Position numbers and translations under genes: made by a program. From the NCBI GenBank assembly GCA_944472155.2, contig OX235272.1:82652020-82716019 (forward strand): a DNA stretch of 64,000 nt, given 5' to 3'. The notes below the pieces were generated by a model. That model was not told the DNA's origin, searched no databases, and was given only the letters and a program-made list of their open reading frames with translations. Shown piece by piece: positions 46,541 through 57,600 of the stretch (its first letter is position 1; every line of letters starts with the position of its first letter). This DNA is from Trichobilharzia szidati. Lineage: Eukaryota; Platyhelminthes; Trematoda; Strigeidida; Schistosomatidae.

Positions 46541-47379
46541 TCTGCATGAAGGGTTAGTTGAGTTGCTATGACAGGTGTTCAACTATGATGCTTCTTATTG
46601 AGCCAGTGTCTCATCTTTGCAGCCATGCTGGATAGTGTTCTCTAACGTGTATTGAAAGTTTTGAAAGGCGGATCATAGAATGACCTATATTCCTGCTCAA
46701 TTGGAGCAAGTTAATTGATATATATGCACACTGGAGAGGTCATATGCGAGAGTGTGTCCTTCACACAAGTCCGGAATGAGGTAAGTTGTTAAATAATTAC
46801 GAGTTAAAGTAACTCACTATTTACAGGATAATTAGAAGAATTATTTTTCAAAAAAGGCGATAAGCTTTAGAATTTTGGGTAGAAACAAAGTTTACCTAGA
46901 AAGAATATATCAGCAAGACAGGTTGCATAACTACAGAAAATATTTTTATAAAATAGTAAAAAAATAAGTTGAGTGACATTCAGATGAGAAAATGCAATTT
47001 TCTGGAGAGAACAGAAGACATAAAAGAATAGATGACACAATATAGAATTGTATACTTTTATAACTTAAGTTTAATCACCACGGTAGGTGGTACAACGTTC
47101 ACCACTTTCTATTTCTACGTACACAGATTCGGTTTCAACAGTCTGATGGTGATTGACTCACTAGAATGCAGCCTCTTAGCTATTTTTGACGCGTCTTCGA
47201 CGAATTACCACTTGTTAAAATTCATGCAAGGAATTTATTATTCTCAACATTTCAAAAACCGAAGCTTTAGCCAATGGTAAGATCCTTAGAAGCCACTGTC
47301 CCAATGAATTAACAGTGAGAATAAGTCACTCAATCAATGCTAGAAAAAAATGAACTCAGGAAGTCCAGTTGTCGACAAG
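46541..47379. other. No gene recognised
   Basis: An 82-codon frame at 47032-47280 has no family resemblance. The rest is AT-rich. Confidence 0.4.
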
Positions 47380-47700
47380 AACAAATAGACACAAAATATA
47401 TAACTTGAAAAGAATGGATACTGAACATAGAGTACTCTTTTCGATAACTTCCCCTTCATCAGGCTCTACAGTTATATGTACATTATAGTGAATGAATGAA
47501 TTAGTGTCATGAACAACATTAATGTCGTTTAAATAACATCGAATCAATAATATTGATAGATTACAGCTCAATAGCATCAACATAAAATAAACTGAATGTC
47601 AGAAAAATTGGGAAAGATAATATTACAAATTGATGAATTTATAGTCTGTACTGAAGGCCAGAGCAGTATTAGGGGCTGGCCTGCTTCTTTTGAACTTGAA
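47380..47700 (-). mobile_element. PLE-B tail
   Basis: Collinear with 17460-17760: gaatggatactgaac, ctacagttatat, acattaatgtcgtt, ataacatcgaatcaataata, then ctactgaaggccag. Confidence 0.8.
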
Positions 47701-47734
47701 ATCTATCCGATCATAGTCAGATTACACAAAAAAA

Positions 47735-48125
47735 GAATTCCATATTAGTTTCTTTATTAGATGTATCACACAGTGAAACATTATTATTTACTGGATATAC
47801 AGTCCTGTTTGTATGTGAGTATTTACCTTGTCCAAATAGTCTGATTTGTCTAATACTACTGTTGCATTTCCTTTGTCTGACTTTGTGACTACTATATCCT
47901 TGTTATTCTTAAGGTGTTTCAGGGCTTCTTTCTCTGGTTTTGTCAGGTTAGGCTTTCCTCGTTTTTGTCGTTTTAATGTAAGTGCACATTGTGCCCGTAC
48001 TTCGTCAGCCGTTGTTTTGTCTATCCGACTTAGTGCTATTTTTATTTTAGGGATGACATCCATCTAATAAACAAACTAATATGGAATTAATTACTACCAC
48101 AGTGCCCAAGTTTTACACATATATT
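47735..48125 (-). mobile_element. PLE-A N-terminal coding block with terminal repeats
   Basis: The minus frame 47788-48063 reads EALKHLKNNKDIVVTKSDKG, then NATVVLDKSDYLDKVNTHIQ. This is the start of the PLE reverse transcriptase (DKGNATVV is typical). Terminal-repeat pieces of PLE-A (ccatattagtttctttattaga) flank it in opposite orientations at 47738-47800 and 48060-48125. Confidence 0.85.
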
Positions 48126-48284
48126 AACAATAAAAGAATATTTTTGCAACCTTCTTGATTTCTACAATCCCTTTGAAAATTCAAACTATACGACCTATTG
48201 ATGAAGTGTCTCCATAATTTTTCCAATCTATTTTTCAAAGTTCATTTTTAGAGCTACTTCGTAAGTGAATCTGATCGGTCCCGT

Positions 48285-48535
48285 TTTTATTTTATTCCAA
48301 TACGTTCCTAGTGGAACATAGGGTGGCTTCAAGCTAGAGACTTGAAGTTTCGGTAGCAATGGTACTTATTTTTACGGGATAGGGTTGCTAGCCTCATGCC
48401 CAATCTTCCCTCTTTACCAGGCTTATTACTGGCTTGGCGAGGTAAAGGAGTGCGTCGGTGGCCGGGGATCGAACACCGGACCTCATGCATGGTTGGCGAG
48501 CATTCTACTGCTGTGCTACCGACACACTTGATTGA
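48285..48535 (-). repeat. SINE-1 copy
   Basis: Starts ccaatacgttcctagtggaac (tail on minus), passes the aggagtgcgtcggtggccgg junction and ends in a tRNA-like head (ctgtgctaccgacaca) just before the TA tract. Confidence 0.85.
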
Positions 48536-48551
48536 CCCTATTAACCATACC

Positions 48552-48554
<3 letters not shown>

Positions 48555-48628
<74 letters not shown>
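48555..48628. repeat. (TA)n microsatellite, 74 bp
   Basis: Perfect TA repeat, the longest simple repeat in the window. It sits between a SINE-1 head and the inverted-end element, a likely hotspot for length change and cruciform formation. Confidence 0.95.
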
Positions 48629-48630
<2 letters not shown>

Positions 48631-48639
48631 TCACGTTAA

Positions 48640-49300
48640 ACTTGAAGCACCACTAACTACCAATGGAGTGCGACCGCACCAATGACCTTGAAACTCTCGC
48701 TGAGCAAGTTAATGAAACCTGAAAAATAATGTCGTTATCATCAATTAGACATGCTCATCGAAGTATTAGATTATTAAATGGGATATCTGGGAAGTTTCAG
48801 CTTAGGAGGTATGGGAAAGATTAAGTTATGGTTTAGGCCAAGGACAAGTTAGAGTTAGGTTAACCTACTAATGACATTAAGGTTAGTTCAAGTTAGATTA
48901 GGGTTAGTCTAAGCATATATTCACGTTAGGGCTAGTTTTAGGAAAGATTAGGCTTATTGTTAGGGTTAGAAGACCCAAATAATTACATGCATAGAATGCA
49001 GTTAAATTACTCTGTTGATATAAGAATAGAACTTATGCACTGTGGTAGAGTATAATTCCAATGTGGGTAGCATTTATTTTGATAAAGTTTCACAGTGTTT
49101 TACAGTCATATTTACTTATGACATTTCGAGCACAGTTTATTGACCAGTAAATGTTACTGCACAACACTGTGAGACTTTATAAAAATAAATTTTGCCCACA
49201 ATGCAATTATACTCTGTTGATACTTCGATCTAAAACTGAGAGCTACTTTTGTCAACTGTGAGAGAAAGATATCCTCTGTAACACTCGTTAACTCTTGCAT
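48640..49300. mobile_element. Inverted-end element with telomere-like DNA, second copy
   Basis: Reverse-complement relative of 13018-13810: terminal motif (gaagcaccactaactaccaat) at 48648-48700, degenerate TTAGGG-like repeats at 48830-48970, then the PLE-A-like palindrome at 49040-49215. Its far end is missing or interrupted by the SINE at 49305. Confidence 0.65.
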
Positions 49301-49304
49301 CCTA

Positions 49305-49445
49305 CCTATGTGCGTCGGTAGCACAGCGGTTATGACTCTCGCCGATCATACACATGGTCCGGGGTCGATCCCCTGCCGACGCACACCCGATATCTATGGT
49401 CGGCCTGCAAAATTTGGGCTACCGATATCACATGCTGAAAATTCC
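49305..49445 (+). repeat. SINE-1 head with alternative tail
   Basis: Head GTGCGTCGGTAGCACAGCGG, B box GGGGTCGATCCCC, then cccgatatctatggtcggcc and a tail ending gctgaaaattcc. It has the same unusual tail as 36105-36275. Confidence 0.8.
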
Positions 49446-49449
49446 ATAC

Positions 49450-50275
49450 CTGTACCAAAAAATTTGATGTGGAATCAAGCTATAATCAAAAAAATATATT
49501 ATTCCTCCTTAGTTTTTCCAGGGCTACTGAAGAAGGATTATATCTTATTACGTAGGGTGTTAAAGATTGTCAGCAGGGTAAGCAATGTGCCACTTAACCA
49601 GCTTGTTAATATTCTGGTCGACAGGTACTTGGACTCATGTGAAACACGGGCTAAATCCATTCTATCTAACTCACACCACCCTCTCCATTCACAACTCTCC
49701 TTTTGCATCTCATCAGGCAGAACCAGAAGCCTATATAGAAAACTATATGCTCGCACCAGCAAGTACAAAAATTCGACCATACCCTACTTAGCTTGTGTTC
49801 TGTGCGATAAAGAAAGCATTAGGCGTGAAACTTATACCTTATTAAATAGTCAGTAGAACAATTGGATCTCGTCTTTCCAACTCATATCATTTATAGGTAC
49901 AACGTTTTCTTTTCTTTTTTTTTGTTATGTGCTGTTTTGTTTCTCTCTTCCTTATAAAAACCCTACTTAAAACATTCTTCTTCGTTCTTTCACACTCTGT
50001 ATATCTCGACCCTTTTGTTACCACTTACGCCAGTAAATATGCTAGTATCTACTTTCCTAACACCTTCAAACATTCTGTTCAATTTTGGCTTTGCTACCTA
50101 CATGCCAATATGTTGTTGTCAAAACTAACTGAGATTACCCTTAATCTGTGTTAAACTTTATTTATTGTTAATGTACTAACAGGATGCAATACTGTAGTGA
50201 AATGCTGAGAATTCCATTCTGTATCACAAGTACTGTTTTGGAATAAAGCAAATTATTATTATTATTATTGTATGC
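49450..50275 (+). mobile_element. CR1-type retrotransposon, 3' end
   Basis: The frame to 49856 reads SSLVFPGLLKKDYILLRRVL, then ILSNSHHPLHSQLSFCISSG, then RTRSLYRKLYARTSKYKNST, then IPYLACVL. This is the thumb and C-terminus of a CR1/SR1-like RT ending at a natural TAG (49855-49857). The 3' UTR follows, with AATAAA near 50242 and an ATT tail. The C-terminal 120 codons are open. Confidence 0.85.
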
Positions 50276-50339
50276 AGTTTTTATGAATTTTTTTCATAAA
50301 TATATGTGTTGCATGCACACAAATGCCTCCTTCACTTGA

Positions 50340-50412
50340 TTGGTGCGATCGAGGTCATTGGCCGATTGGTAGTTGGTGGGACTTAAAGTTTAACTTTTCC
50401 TTTGTATATACA
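50340..50412. repeat. Terminal motif of the inverted-end element, isolated
   Basis: Contains cgaggtcattggccgattgg, tagttggtgg and cttaaagtttaac, the end motif seen at 13018-13095 (inverted) and 13738-13803. No body is attached. Confidence 0.55.
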
Positions 50413-50414
50413 TC

Positions 50415-50820
50415 TGTCTGTCTCTGTCTGGATTCAAAATAGAACTTAGCACCGGAGTGCAGCAGTTCGAGTTGCTACGTTCCAAATAGCACACAAAGGT
50501 AGACAAGAAGATGAGTGAAGAGAATCAATAGAGTTTTGACAAGTTTAAGGGTGAAACAGAATGAGTAATGGTAGGAAGGAATATGAAAGATCACACAAGA
50601 GACTGAATACATCTGCGCCATTGACAACGATTTTGAGCCATACCACCTATTGTCTCCAGCCATTGATTCTTAGAGTCCCGAGGGCCCCAACCCGAGAGTC
50701 TGCATCTCCCTACCTGACTCAGTTTAACTGTCAAGGATTTCATGGATTGATGCCATGTTTTTGTTTGGCCACCACTTACGCTTTTCCAGACTGCACCTAT
50801 ATCAGCTAGTAATGCCCACG
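50415..50820 (-). mobile_element. RTE-2 C-terminal fragment
   Basis: The minus frame includes SMKSLTVKLSQVGRCRLSGW, then GPRDSKNQWLETIGGMAQNR, then CQWRRCIQSLV. It is the same end as in the copies at 52.5 and 56.8-57.1 kb. A (TA)n run follows at 50821-50842. Confidence 0.85.
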
Positions 50821-50842
50821 ATATATATATATATATATATAT

Positions 50843-51244
50843 TGTCACAAGTACAAATAATCCTAATGCACAAAACAATCTACGATTAGTCAAATGTTAC
50901 ATAAAGCGCGACTAGGAATAATTAAAAAAGAAGACAAGAAAATTCTGAAGTGTTATAACAAGTTACCTCGTAAAGTTTTAAAGTTTCTAGAGTTACGTAA
51001 AAAGCTCTGTTAACATAATCAAAAAAAAGTAAAAACACCATCAGAATATCCACAACCTGAGGTGGAAATATTATTAACCAGTATATTGACGAAAGCAATA
51101 ACAATTGAGATGGTTGAAGCATTATTACGTTGTACCAATACAATACTATAACTTTACTCTGAAAATCATTTATAGACGTCCTTCACTCGTAATTGTTTTC
51201 CTTAGACTACATCCACTTATTTCATTTCAATATTTTCAACTAAT
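50843..51244. other. No gene recognised
   Basis: AT-rich spacer. Confidence 0.45.
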
Positions 51245-51480
51245 TTACCAGGTTAGATGGTTGGAGGCACGAAGCAGAAAGCCTTAGAACTAGGCTTCGT
51301 AATTTCTTCCACTCGTCAGCAAACTCTATACGTAATCTTAAGGGAGTTCATGACCCTTCTGAGATTCAAATGTGGGTCACCCAGTGCTGCAGTCACAAAC
51401 ATTACTACTGAGCTATTCACACCGGTGACTGACCTCCTGTAGGACTGTGATATATACTTTGACTAGACACTAGATAGTAA
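51245..51480 (-). repeat. HHR-SINE B copy
   Basis: Minus strand: tRNA-like head around 51420-51370, CTGACGA at 51319-51313, GAAGC in place of GAAAC, and the tail toward 51250. The unit end (tttgactagacactag) at 51460 marks the start of the unit. Confidence 0.75.
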
Positions 51481-51904
51481 CTAATGTCATTATTCTGGCA
51501 CTTCGTTAAGAGGTGGTCATCAGCCCAGGATGTGGCGTCGTGGGATGAAGGATATTTATGTTAGGTTAGCAACGGTAGGTGCGTCACAAACCCTTGCTTG
51601 GAGTCCAAGAGATAGCTAGAATCAGTGGCTCGAAACTTTATCAGATATGACCAAGAATCGCAGTCAAATGGCAAAAGTGCTGCAATTTCCTTCTCTCTTC
51701 CCTTTTCGACGATATTTGGCGAATGCTGTTTGAACTTGTTAAATATGAGAGTTTTCCTTCCATACGAAGTGCTTTATACGTTCTCCACTTACATTTTTAC
51801 CTTTAATCTATGTTGTTTTATTATTAGTGTGTGACGCATCTCCTTAGTGTCAAATTGTACCAAGGTTTTGTGTTCAAATAAATTAATAATAAGGCCCTTC
51901 GTTA
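51481..51904. other. No gene recognised
   Basis: 51500-51620 could be a worn repeat; the remainder is AT-rich. Confidence 0.4.
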
Positions 51905-52850
51905 AGTGCAGACTGGATTCTATATTTCGACCCAGCCAAATGTAAGATGATGCTTCAGAACTGGACTACATTGACTCCTAGCTTAGAAATAGGGAGTGAA
52001 GTGTTTGGTGGAGCGTGTCCACAACTTCACTTATTTGGGAAGTTGCATCAGCCAGCCTCAACGGGTTGATCGTGGACGAAATCTCTGCACGGATACAGAA
52101 GGCTCGTTGGGCATTTGACAACTTACCTCATCTCTGGTGTAGACGTGATATTCAGCTGACTGTCGGCCAATGGGCGTGTGTACTGCTCAGCAGTTAGCTG
52201 TGTCCTCATCTATGGCTGTGAGCGAGACATGACCATTGAAAGTGGAAGACATGAAAAGGCTGGCTAACTGTCTTTGATCGTAGGTGTCTGCGTTTTATCT
52301 TCCGTGTTAGGTGGTATAATAAGGTGAGTAATATTGAGGTTGGAATTCGGTCGAGTGCTAGGGAAGGAGGGAAATCAATCGACGAGGTTGTAAAGTTACA
52401 CCGATTAAGATGGTGTTACGTATGCTTGGGCATCGTCTTCCACGACGAGCAATGTTAGCAGACATAGGATGGATCAGGTTGGAGAGGAGCCAGTAATGGT
52501 CAAACCAAAACATGGCCTCATCAGTCAATGAAATCCACAACAGTTAGTTTATGCCACGTAGGAAGATGTAGACTTCCTGGTTGGGGTCCTCAGGATGGTA
52601 AAAAACCAATGGCTGGAAACAATTTGCGATATGACTCAAAATTGTTCTCAATGGTTGGCGCAGATGCATTCACTCTTTTGATTTATAATATCCAGTAAAA
52701 CTATATAGTTCTTGCATATTACTATTCTTTTTCTCTCATATCTCTATTTTGCATCTCTTTTTACTTTTTTCTCTTGCTTTGGGTGTTAAGTGAAGTGTGG
52801 CGACTCGAACCGCTGCACATCTGTGCAAAGTTCAATGCTGAAACCAGTCA
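51905..52850 (+). mobile_element. RTE-2 3' end
   Basis: Frames give PAKCKMMLQNWTTLTPSLEI, then ISARIQKARWAFDNLPHLWC, then RLTVFDRRCLRF, then SIDEVVKLHRLRW, then CRLPGWGPQDGKK. This is the region after the RT catalytic block of an RTE-like element, with frameshifts. It ends in gaagtgtggcgactcgaacc. Confidence 0.85.
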
Positions 52851-53040
52851 GTAAGGATTCTATCCAGTCAAGTTTGCAATATGGACAACCATGCTAGGTG
52901 GTTCATCATCAAGGTGCATTCTGAATTGCTGTTAGACAGTTGGAGGCACTCAGTAGGAAATCTTGAAACTGGGTTTCGTGCTTGTTAGCACTTGTCAGTG
53001 TGACATATCTGCACAAAACGAAGGACGAGATGCATGACAT
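52851..53040 (-). repeat. HHR-SINE B, decayed core
   Basis: On the minus strand CTGACAA (52998-52992), GTGC/GCAC stem and GAAAC (52977-52973). One base in the CUGANGA box is changed. Confidence 0.7.
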
Positions 53041-53484
53041 GAATTACCACTTAGTGTCTAACTAATCCCCTCTAGCTCACTGGATTAAATACTTGGCTAT
53101 TAGTCAATCATTCAGATTACACAAACAAACCGTGATGCAAAAGATAAGTACACTAACACACTCCTCCCGTAGAACTTGGTACCAAATACTAGTTAAGTGT
53201 GTGCGACATAAATAAAAGTATATTTCATGAAATATAAGTAACATAAGGTATATTTACACCAAAGACCAATCAAGAAAGTGGTGACAAGCAGGTGCTTCAT
53301 ATTGGGTTAGACGCCCGACCGAGTCTAGAATGGACTGGAGCATTTGATTTCATTGGCCTGTTGCCTAGAAAGAAAATAAGCAAAGAAAATATATATATTC
53401 ATTGTAAGAATTAAATATTTTATCCAAAAGAACATATGCATTTCAAAACTCCTTTTAACACACATAATTATTATTTCAAGTTTG
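53041..53484. other. No gene recognised
   Basis: AT-rich spacer. Confidence 0.45.
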
Positions 53485-53788
53485 CCCATGGATTGATATC
53501 AATTATCAGAACAATTGAGAATCAGGAAGTGCTGGATGGATGTTTTGTCCTTTTTCTCCGGGACTCTTCAGCGGTACGCATTCACCGGGCTTCGCATCCA
53601 GGACTTACTGATTACAAGGCAAGCTTGTAGACCATTCAACTACTGGGACTCTACTCAATGGTGCATGAATTCTAACTTTTACCACGAGTTCCAAACTAGG
53701 ACGAAACAGGCGTCCAGTACTTCCTGATTCTCAATCCGTAGTCAAATTTGAAACAAATTAAATCCCTACAAACTAACCCTTAGAAACG
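53485..53788. repeat. HHR-SINE A, head and tail on opposite strands
   Basis: 53485-53680 is the minus-strand head and ribozyme start (gactcttcagcggtacgc). 53690-53788 is the plus-strand ribozyme end and tail (ccaaactaggacgaaacagg, aaatccctacaaactaaccc). Confidence 0.65.
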
Positions 53789-54049
53789 CTAAGCTGATAA
53801 AATAAACGTTTTTACTAGCTATGAAAGGACTACCTATAAAGGAAAAAAAAGTTGTAACTGTTAGAAGAGGGCTTATTTATTAACGAAAGGATAGAATAGC
53901 TCATTAAGCGAATTCCAGATGTCCGCCCCTTAGTGGAATTTGGAAGAGGCATGAGTATGAAAATATGACCAGGCTTGGTACATATATACTGCATTGCTTA
54001 ATCGACAAGAATACTAAAATGGAAGGATACTGTTACGTAATATATGTGT

Positions 54050-54178
54050 ACAAAAGCTTAGACACTATAACATTGGTAGTATGTAGTTCCATATTAATTT
54101 GAGATTAATTCGAAATATCAAACAGTGAAGCAGTATTATTTACTAAGTGACGCTTAGAACATTATTGTTCATATTCAA
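54050..54178. mobile_element. PLE-A terminal-repeat remnant
   Basis: ttccatattaatttgagatt, then cagtgaagcagtattattta, then ttattgttcat resemble the repeat at 44695-44800. Confidence 0.5.
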
Positions 54179-54795
54179 GGTCCTTTTTGATTGGACACTA
54201 GGTAGTACCTAGTGCCATATGCATCTAGTCTTTATTAAGTTGCAGATTGAATTCTATCAGTCACGTTTGTAATGTGGCCAACCATGCTAGGTGGCTCGCC
54301 ATCATGGTGGACTCTGAAATGTTGTTATAAGATGGTTGAAGATCATCGACAGGAAATTGTGGACCTAGGTTTCGTGATTGTTAGCACTCATCAGCAAGGC
54401 GTATCTGGAATTTCTTCAAAGAACTCATGTCCATGTCACCCAGCTCTGAGGATAGAGACGTTAACACTGAACTATTCGGACTGGCGACTAACCTTCTGCA
54501 GGACTGTATCGACTGATACAATTCAATCCGCACTGAACATAGGACTAAATACATGACAATAGTTACTAACTAGTATATATTACAGTCATACAGGAGGTCA
54601 ATCGCCAGTCCGAATAGCTCATCGGTAAAGTCTCTGGCTGTAGAGCTGGGTGACACCGGTTCGAATCGCAGAAGAGACATGAGTTTCTTGACGATTGCGA
54701 ATACACCTTGCTAACTGGTGAGTACCAACAAACACGAAACCTAGGCCAGTCACGGCTTCCTGCTGATTGCCTCCAACCACCTAATGATAAGGGCC
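54179..54795. repeat. HHR-SINE B inverted pair
   Basis: A minus-strand unit (54179-54510) with an excellent ribozyme core meets a plus-strand unit (54511-54795) that has tRNA-like head (TAGCTCATCGGTAAAGTC, B box GGTTCGAATC) and a worn core (CACGAAACC near 54735). Confidence 0.8.
54369..54394 (-). ncRNA. Hammerhead ribozyme core, canonical CTGATGA
   Basis: On the minus strand CTGATGA (54394-54388), GTGC, loop TAACAA, TCAC, then GAAAC (54373-54369). Stem II has three pairs and one mismatch. The two conserved boxes are both canonical. Confidence 0.7.
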
Positions 54796-54964
54796 CTACT
54801 TACAGTAGTCTAATAATATCAATAAACACATGAATGGTTGGCAAGTATATTTATGTAACGCGTAGTGAATAAGTTAAACTTTATAACAGTGAGGAAATCA
54901 AGTCAGTGCATTTTAAAATTTCACATACGAATGTCACGTCTTTCATGTCATACCAACAATCAAT

Positions 54965-55400
54965 ATGTTTCAGGATTTCATCATGAACTGAGATCGGTCG
55001 GAGGACCATTGGAAAACCTGGGAATACTGGGCACAGCTAGCTGTTTCGTCGGCCTAGTTTGAGACTCTTCAGCAGTACGCATTCACCAGGGTTCGAATCC
55101 AGGACCTCTCAGTTACAAGGTGAGCTTGTGAACCACTAAGTCACTGGGATGCGATCTAATGGCCAGGCCATGGATTCCAACTTCTGCTAATTCATGATAT
55201 GGCGCGACCACTAGTGAATGTCATCCGTAGCGAGTATTTGTCCTCACACCCGACCTGCTTTACCCCACTGGTGATGACATCCCACTAGAACCCCAGGTAA
55301 CTACCTACCTGAATAGCGGCAGTCACTAGTGACCACCAGATTGATATTCAAGTGTTGGTTTGCAAGGATTTGATTGGTTCCAGGATTTGTGGTGTCGGAC
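54965..55400 (-). repeat. HHR-SINE A with an adjoining second unit end
   Basis: Minus strand, right to left: end of a preceding unit (aaccaacacttgaatatcaa at 55370-55347), 5' module, tRNA-like head with B box GGATTCGAACCC, ribozyme (CTGAAGA 55072-55066, GAAAC 55047-55043, stem II degraded), and tail. The join between unit end and 5' module matches the one at 9.62 kb. Confidence 0.8.
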
Positions 55401-55577
55401 ACCATGTCGATTTGCAAACCAACACACTTGAATATCAATATGTTTCTCAATTGCATATAAATGATAAACAATTTCAACAACAGCAAAATAGATGGATAAG
55501 TATGCGACGTTAATACAATATACACCACAAAAGAAGCTTTAGGCTAAACCACATAGAAAAACTTTTTCCTTCATTAC

Positions 55578-55800
55578 CTAAACGTCTTTTCACAGAAACT
55601 TTGTGCACATTTTCTTGGGCAAGTACTCCTTCAGTATAAGGCCGAAGAGGACTTTTCAAAGGACTCGGAACTATTGAATCACTGTCAAATGAAGAAGACT
55701 GTATTCGAGATTTCTTGAGTACTCCTTTATAAGAAAGTTGATCCTCCAGTGGACTCATAGAAGATGGTGCACTTAATCGACTGAAAACAGTTTCAGAAGC
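55578..55800 (-). CDS. Unknown Ser-rich protein, exon 3 of those seen
   Basis: Acceptor tgcatacag abuts GCT at 55800 in phase 0, matching the phase-0 donor of the exon at 59816. The exon codes ASETVFSRLSAPSSMSPLED, then GVLKKSRIQSSSFDSDSIVP, then SPLKSPLRPYTEG, and KVSVKRRL. A donor G|GTAATG at 55578/55577 (phase 1) is plausible. If unused, the frame would run on to a stop near 55510 (KSFSMWFSLKLLLWCILY), less likely in composition. It is rich in Ser-Pro, consistent with a phosphorylated, disordered nuclear or cytoskeletal protein, but the function is unknown. The VFSRL motif repeats VFNRL of the previous exon. Confidence 0.7.
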
Positions 55801-55924
55801 CTGTATGCATTTCAGTAAAGCAATCGACGGGGGAAAAAACACAACAGAAATACGTATAAACAACACATAAGTTCATTTTAAACAGTTAATGCGACCATAC
55901 AATGCATAGAATACACTTCAATGC

Positions 55925-56760
55925 CACAATCATTATTATTGTTGTTGTTCCCTTGGGTTTCGAGTGGAACATAGGGCTTTAACAGCACATCTCCATTTTG
56001 TCCTATTTTCTGCTACCCTCGTAAGCTGGCTCCACGATTTTCCATGGTCTCTCATCTCCTCCTTCGGACCACAGCCCAACTCATCGTTTCCCACTCAGGT
56101 CCTACTGTGGTGAGAGCTGTCTGCTAGCCAAAATTGTAGACAACAATTTACGTCCCGAATCGGGGTCATGAGAAAAAACAATAACAAAGCTTAACCTTGA
56201 GGAACTCACCAACCAATCACAGCAGACTTAACGTGTGCAAATACGATTCGCAGATATATGGCCTGACTTTCTAAGAAACGGCCACAAAGAGATGACAGAA
56301 TAACCTTCAGCAAGAAAACAACCAATCAGAAGACGTTGCTTCTCTGCTAACAATAACGCTAATAATAATGTACATAAAAATCTATAAATAAATATCTGTT
56401 GATTTTCTCAATAAACGATCTGTTGCCTGACCCTTGTCTTCTGTCGTTACACCACCACCAGAGAGATGGCCTGGTCAGACGATTTCGCCCAATGGTCTTC
56501 TCAGCGTGTCTGATCCATCTGCATTTTCTTCTACATATTTGTTAAGCAATAGGTTCTTGGTTGGTTCGTTCGCAAATTCTCTTGTTGATACATTTTTCTC
56601 ACCATATGATCTTCAATAGGGAGCGAAGGTAGCTACTGATAAAAGTCTGCAGTAGCCTGTTGGAAATACTTTACGTGGCCCGCCAAGTTTCTTATCTATA
56701 TAGAAGTGCTGACGTAAAACTGATGTTGAAAATATGAATTTTCTACTTTATACTGAGTGA
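55925..56760 (-). mobile_element. RTE-1 3' end with an inserted solo LTR
   Basis: The left end is the family 3' terminus (cattattattgttgttgttc, cgagtggaacatagggc). The C-terminal block follows, interrupted at 56119-56460 and resuming with gatggcctggtcagacg, to about 56760. It lies in the 4-kb intron of the minus-strand gene. Confidence 0.8.
56119..56460. mobile_element. Candidate solo LTR (342 bp) inside RTE-1
   Basis: It begins TGTCTGCTAGCC and ends CACCACCA (TG...CA). The flanks are GAGAGC before and GAGAGA after, an approximate duplication. Removing it restores RTE-1 continuity (tggtgagagatggcctgg). It carries TATAAATA near 56385 and AATAAA near 56411 on the plus strand, fitting a plus-oriented LTR promoter and poly(A) signal. 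Confidence 0.7.
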
Positions 56761-57600
56761 GGAATATTTTCACCCTGATTTCTGTGTGTCTGTCTGGATT
56801 CAACATAGAACTTACTACCGAAGTGCAGAAGTTCGAGTTCCCACGTTCCAAATAGCACACAAAGGTAGACAAGAAGATGAGTGAAGAGAATCAATAGAGT
56901 TTTGACAAGTATAAGAGTGAAACACAACGAGTAATGGTAGAAAGGAATATGAAGGATTACACAAGAGACTGAATACATTTGCGCCATCGACAACGATTTC
57001 GAGCCATGTCACCTATTGTCTCCAGCCAGTGATTCTTAGAGTCCCGAGAGCCCCAACCCCGAAGTCTGCATCTCGCTACCTGACTCAGTTTAACTGTCAA
57101 GGATTTCATGGATTGATGACATGTTTTTGTTTGGCCACTACTTACTCTTTTCCAACCTGCACCTGTATCAGCTAATAATGCCCGTCGGGGGAGGCGATGG
57201 TTCGGCATGCGCAGCACGCGACCTAGCCATCTCAATCTATGTAACTTTATAGCTTCGTCAATTGATTTTCCCTCTTTGCCCAACACTCTACGCCTAACGT
57301 CAACATCACTTACCTTATTATACCACCTAACGTGAGAAAGAGATCGTAGACATCTATGATCAAAAACAGTCAACCTTTTCATGTCTTCAACTCGTATTGG
57401 TCATGTTTCAGAGCCATAGAGAAGGACGGAGCGAACTGCTGAGCAGTGCACACGTCCCATGGTTGATAGCTGGATGTCACGCCTACGCCAGAGATGGTGT
57501 AAGTTAGCGAAAGCAGCCCGAGCTTCTTGGATCCGTGTTGAGATTCCGTCGCCAATGTCTGTTGGTGACCCTGATTTCAGAGTGATGCCTTTCCTGTTCT
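56761..57600 (-). mobile_element. RTE-2 C-terminal region, long open frame
   Basis: The minus frame 56957-57382 is open for 141 codons: RLTVFDHRCLRSLSHVRWYN, RRRVLGKEGKSIDEAIKLHR, LRWLGRVLRMPNHRLPRRAL, SMKSLTVKLSQVARCRLRGW, GSRDSKNHWLET. It is the region after the RT domain and the best-preserved RTE-2 piece here. It continues rightwards into SVLLYGSET and a chimeric join. Confidence 0.9.
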
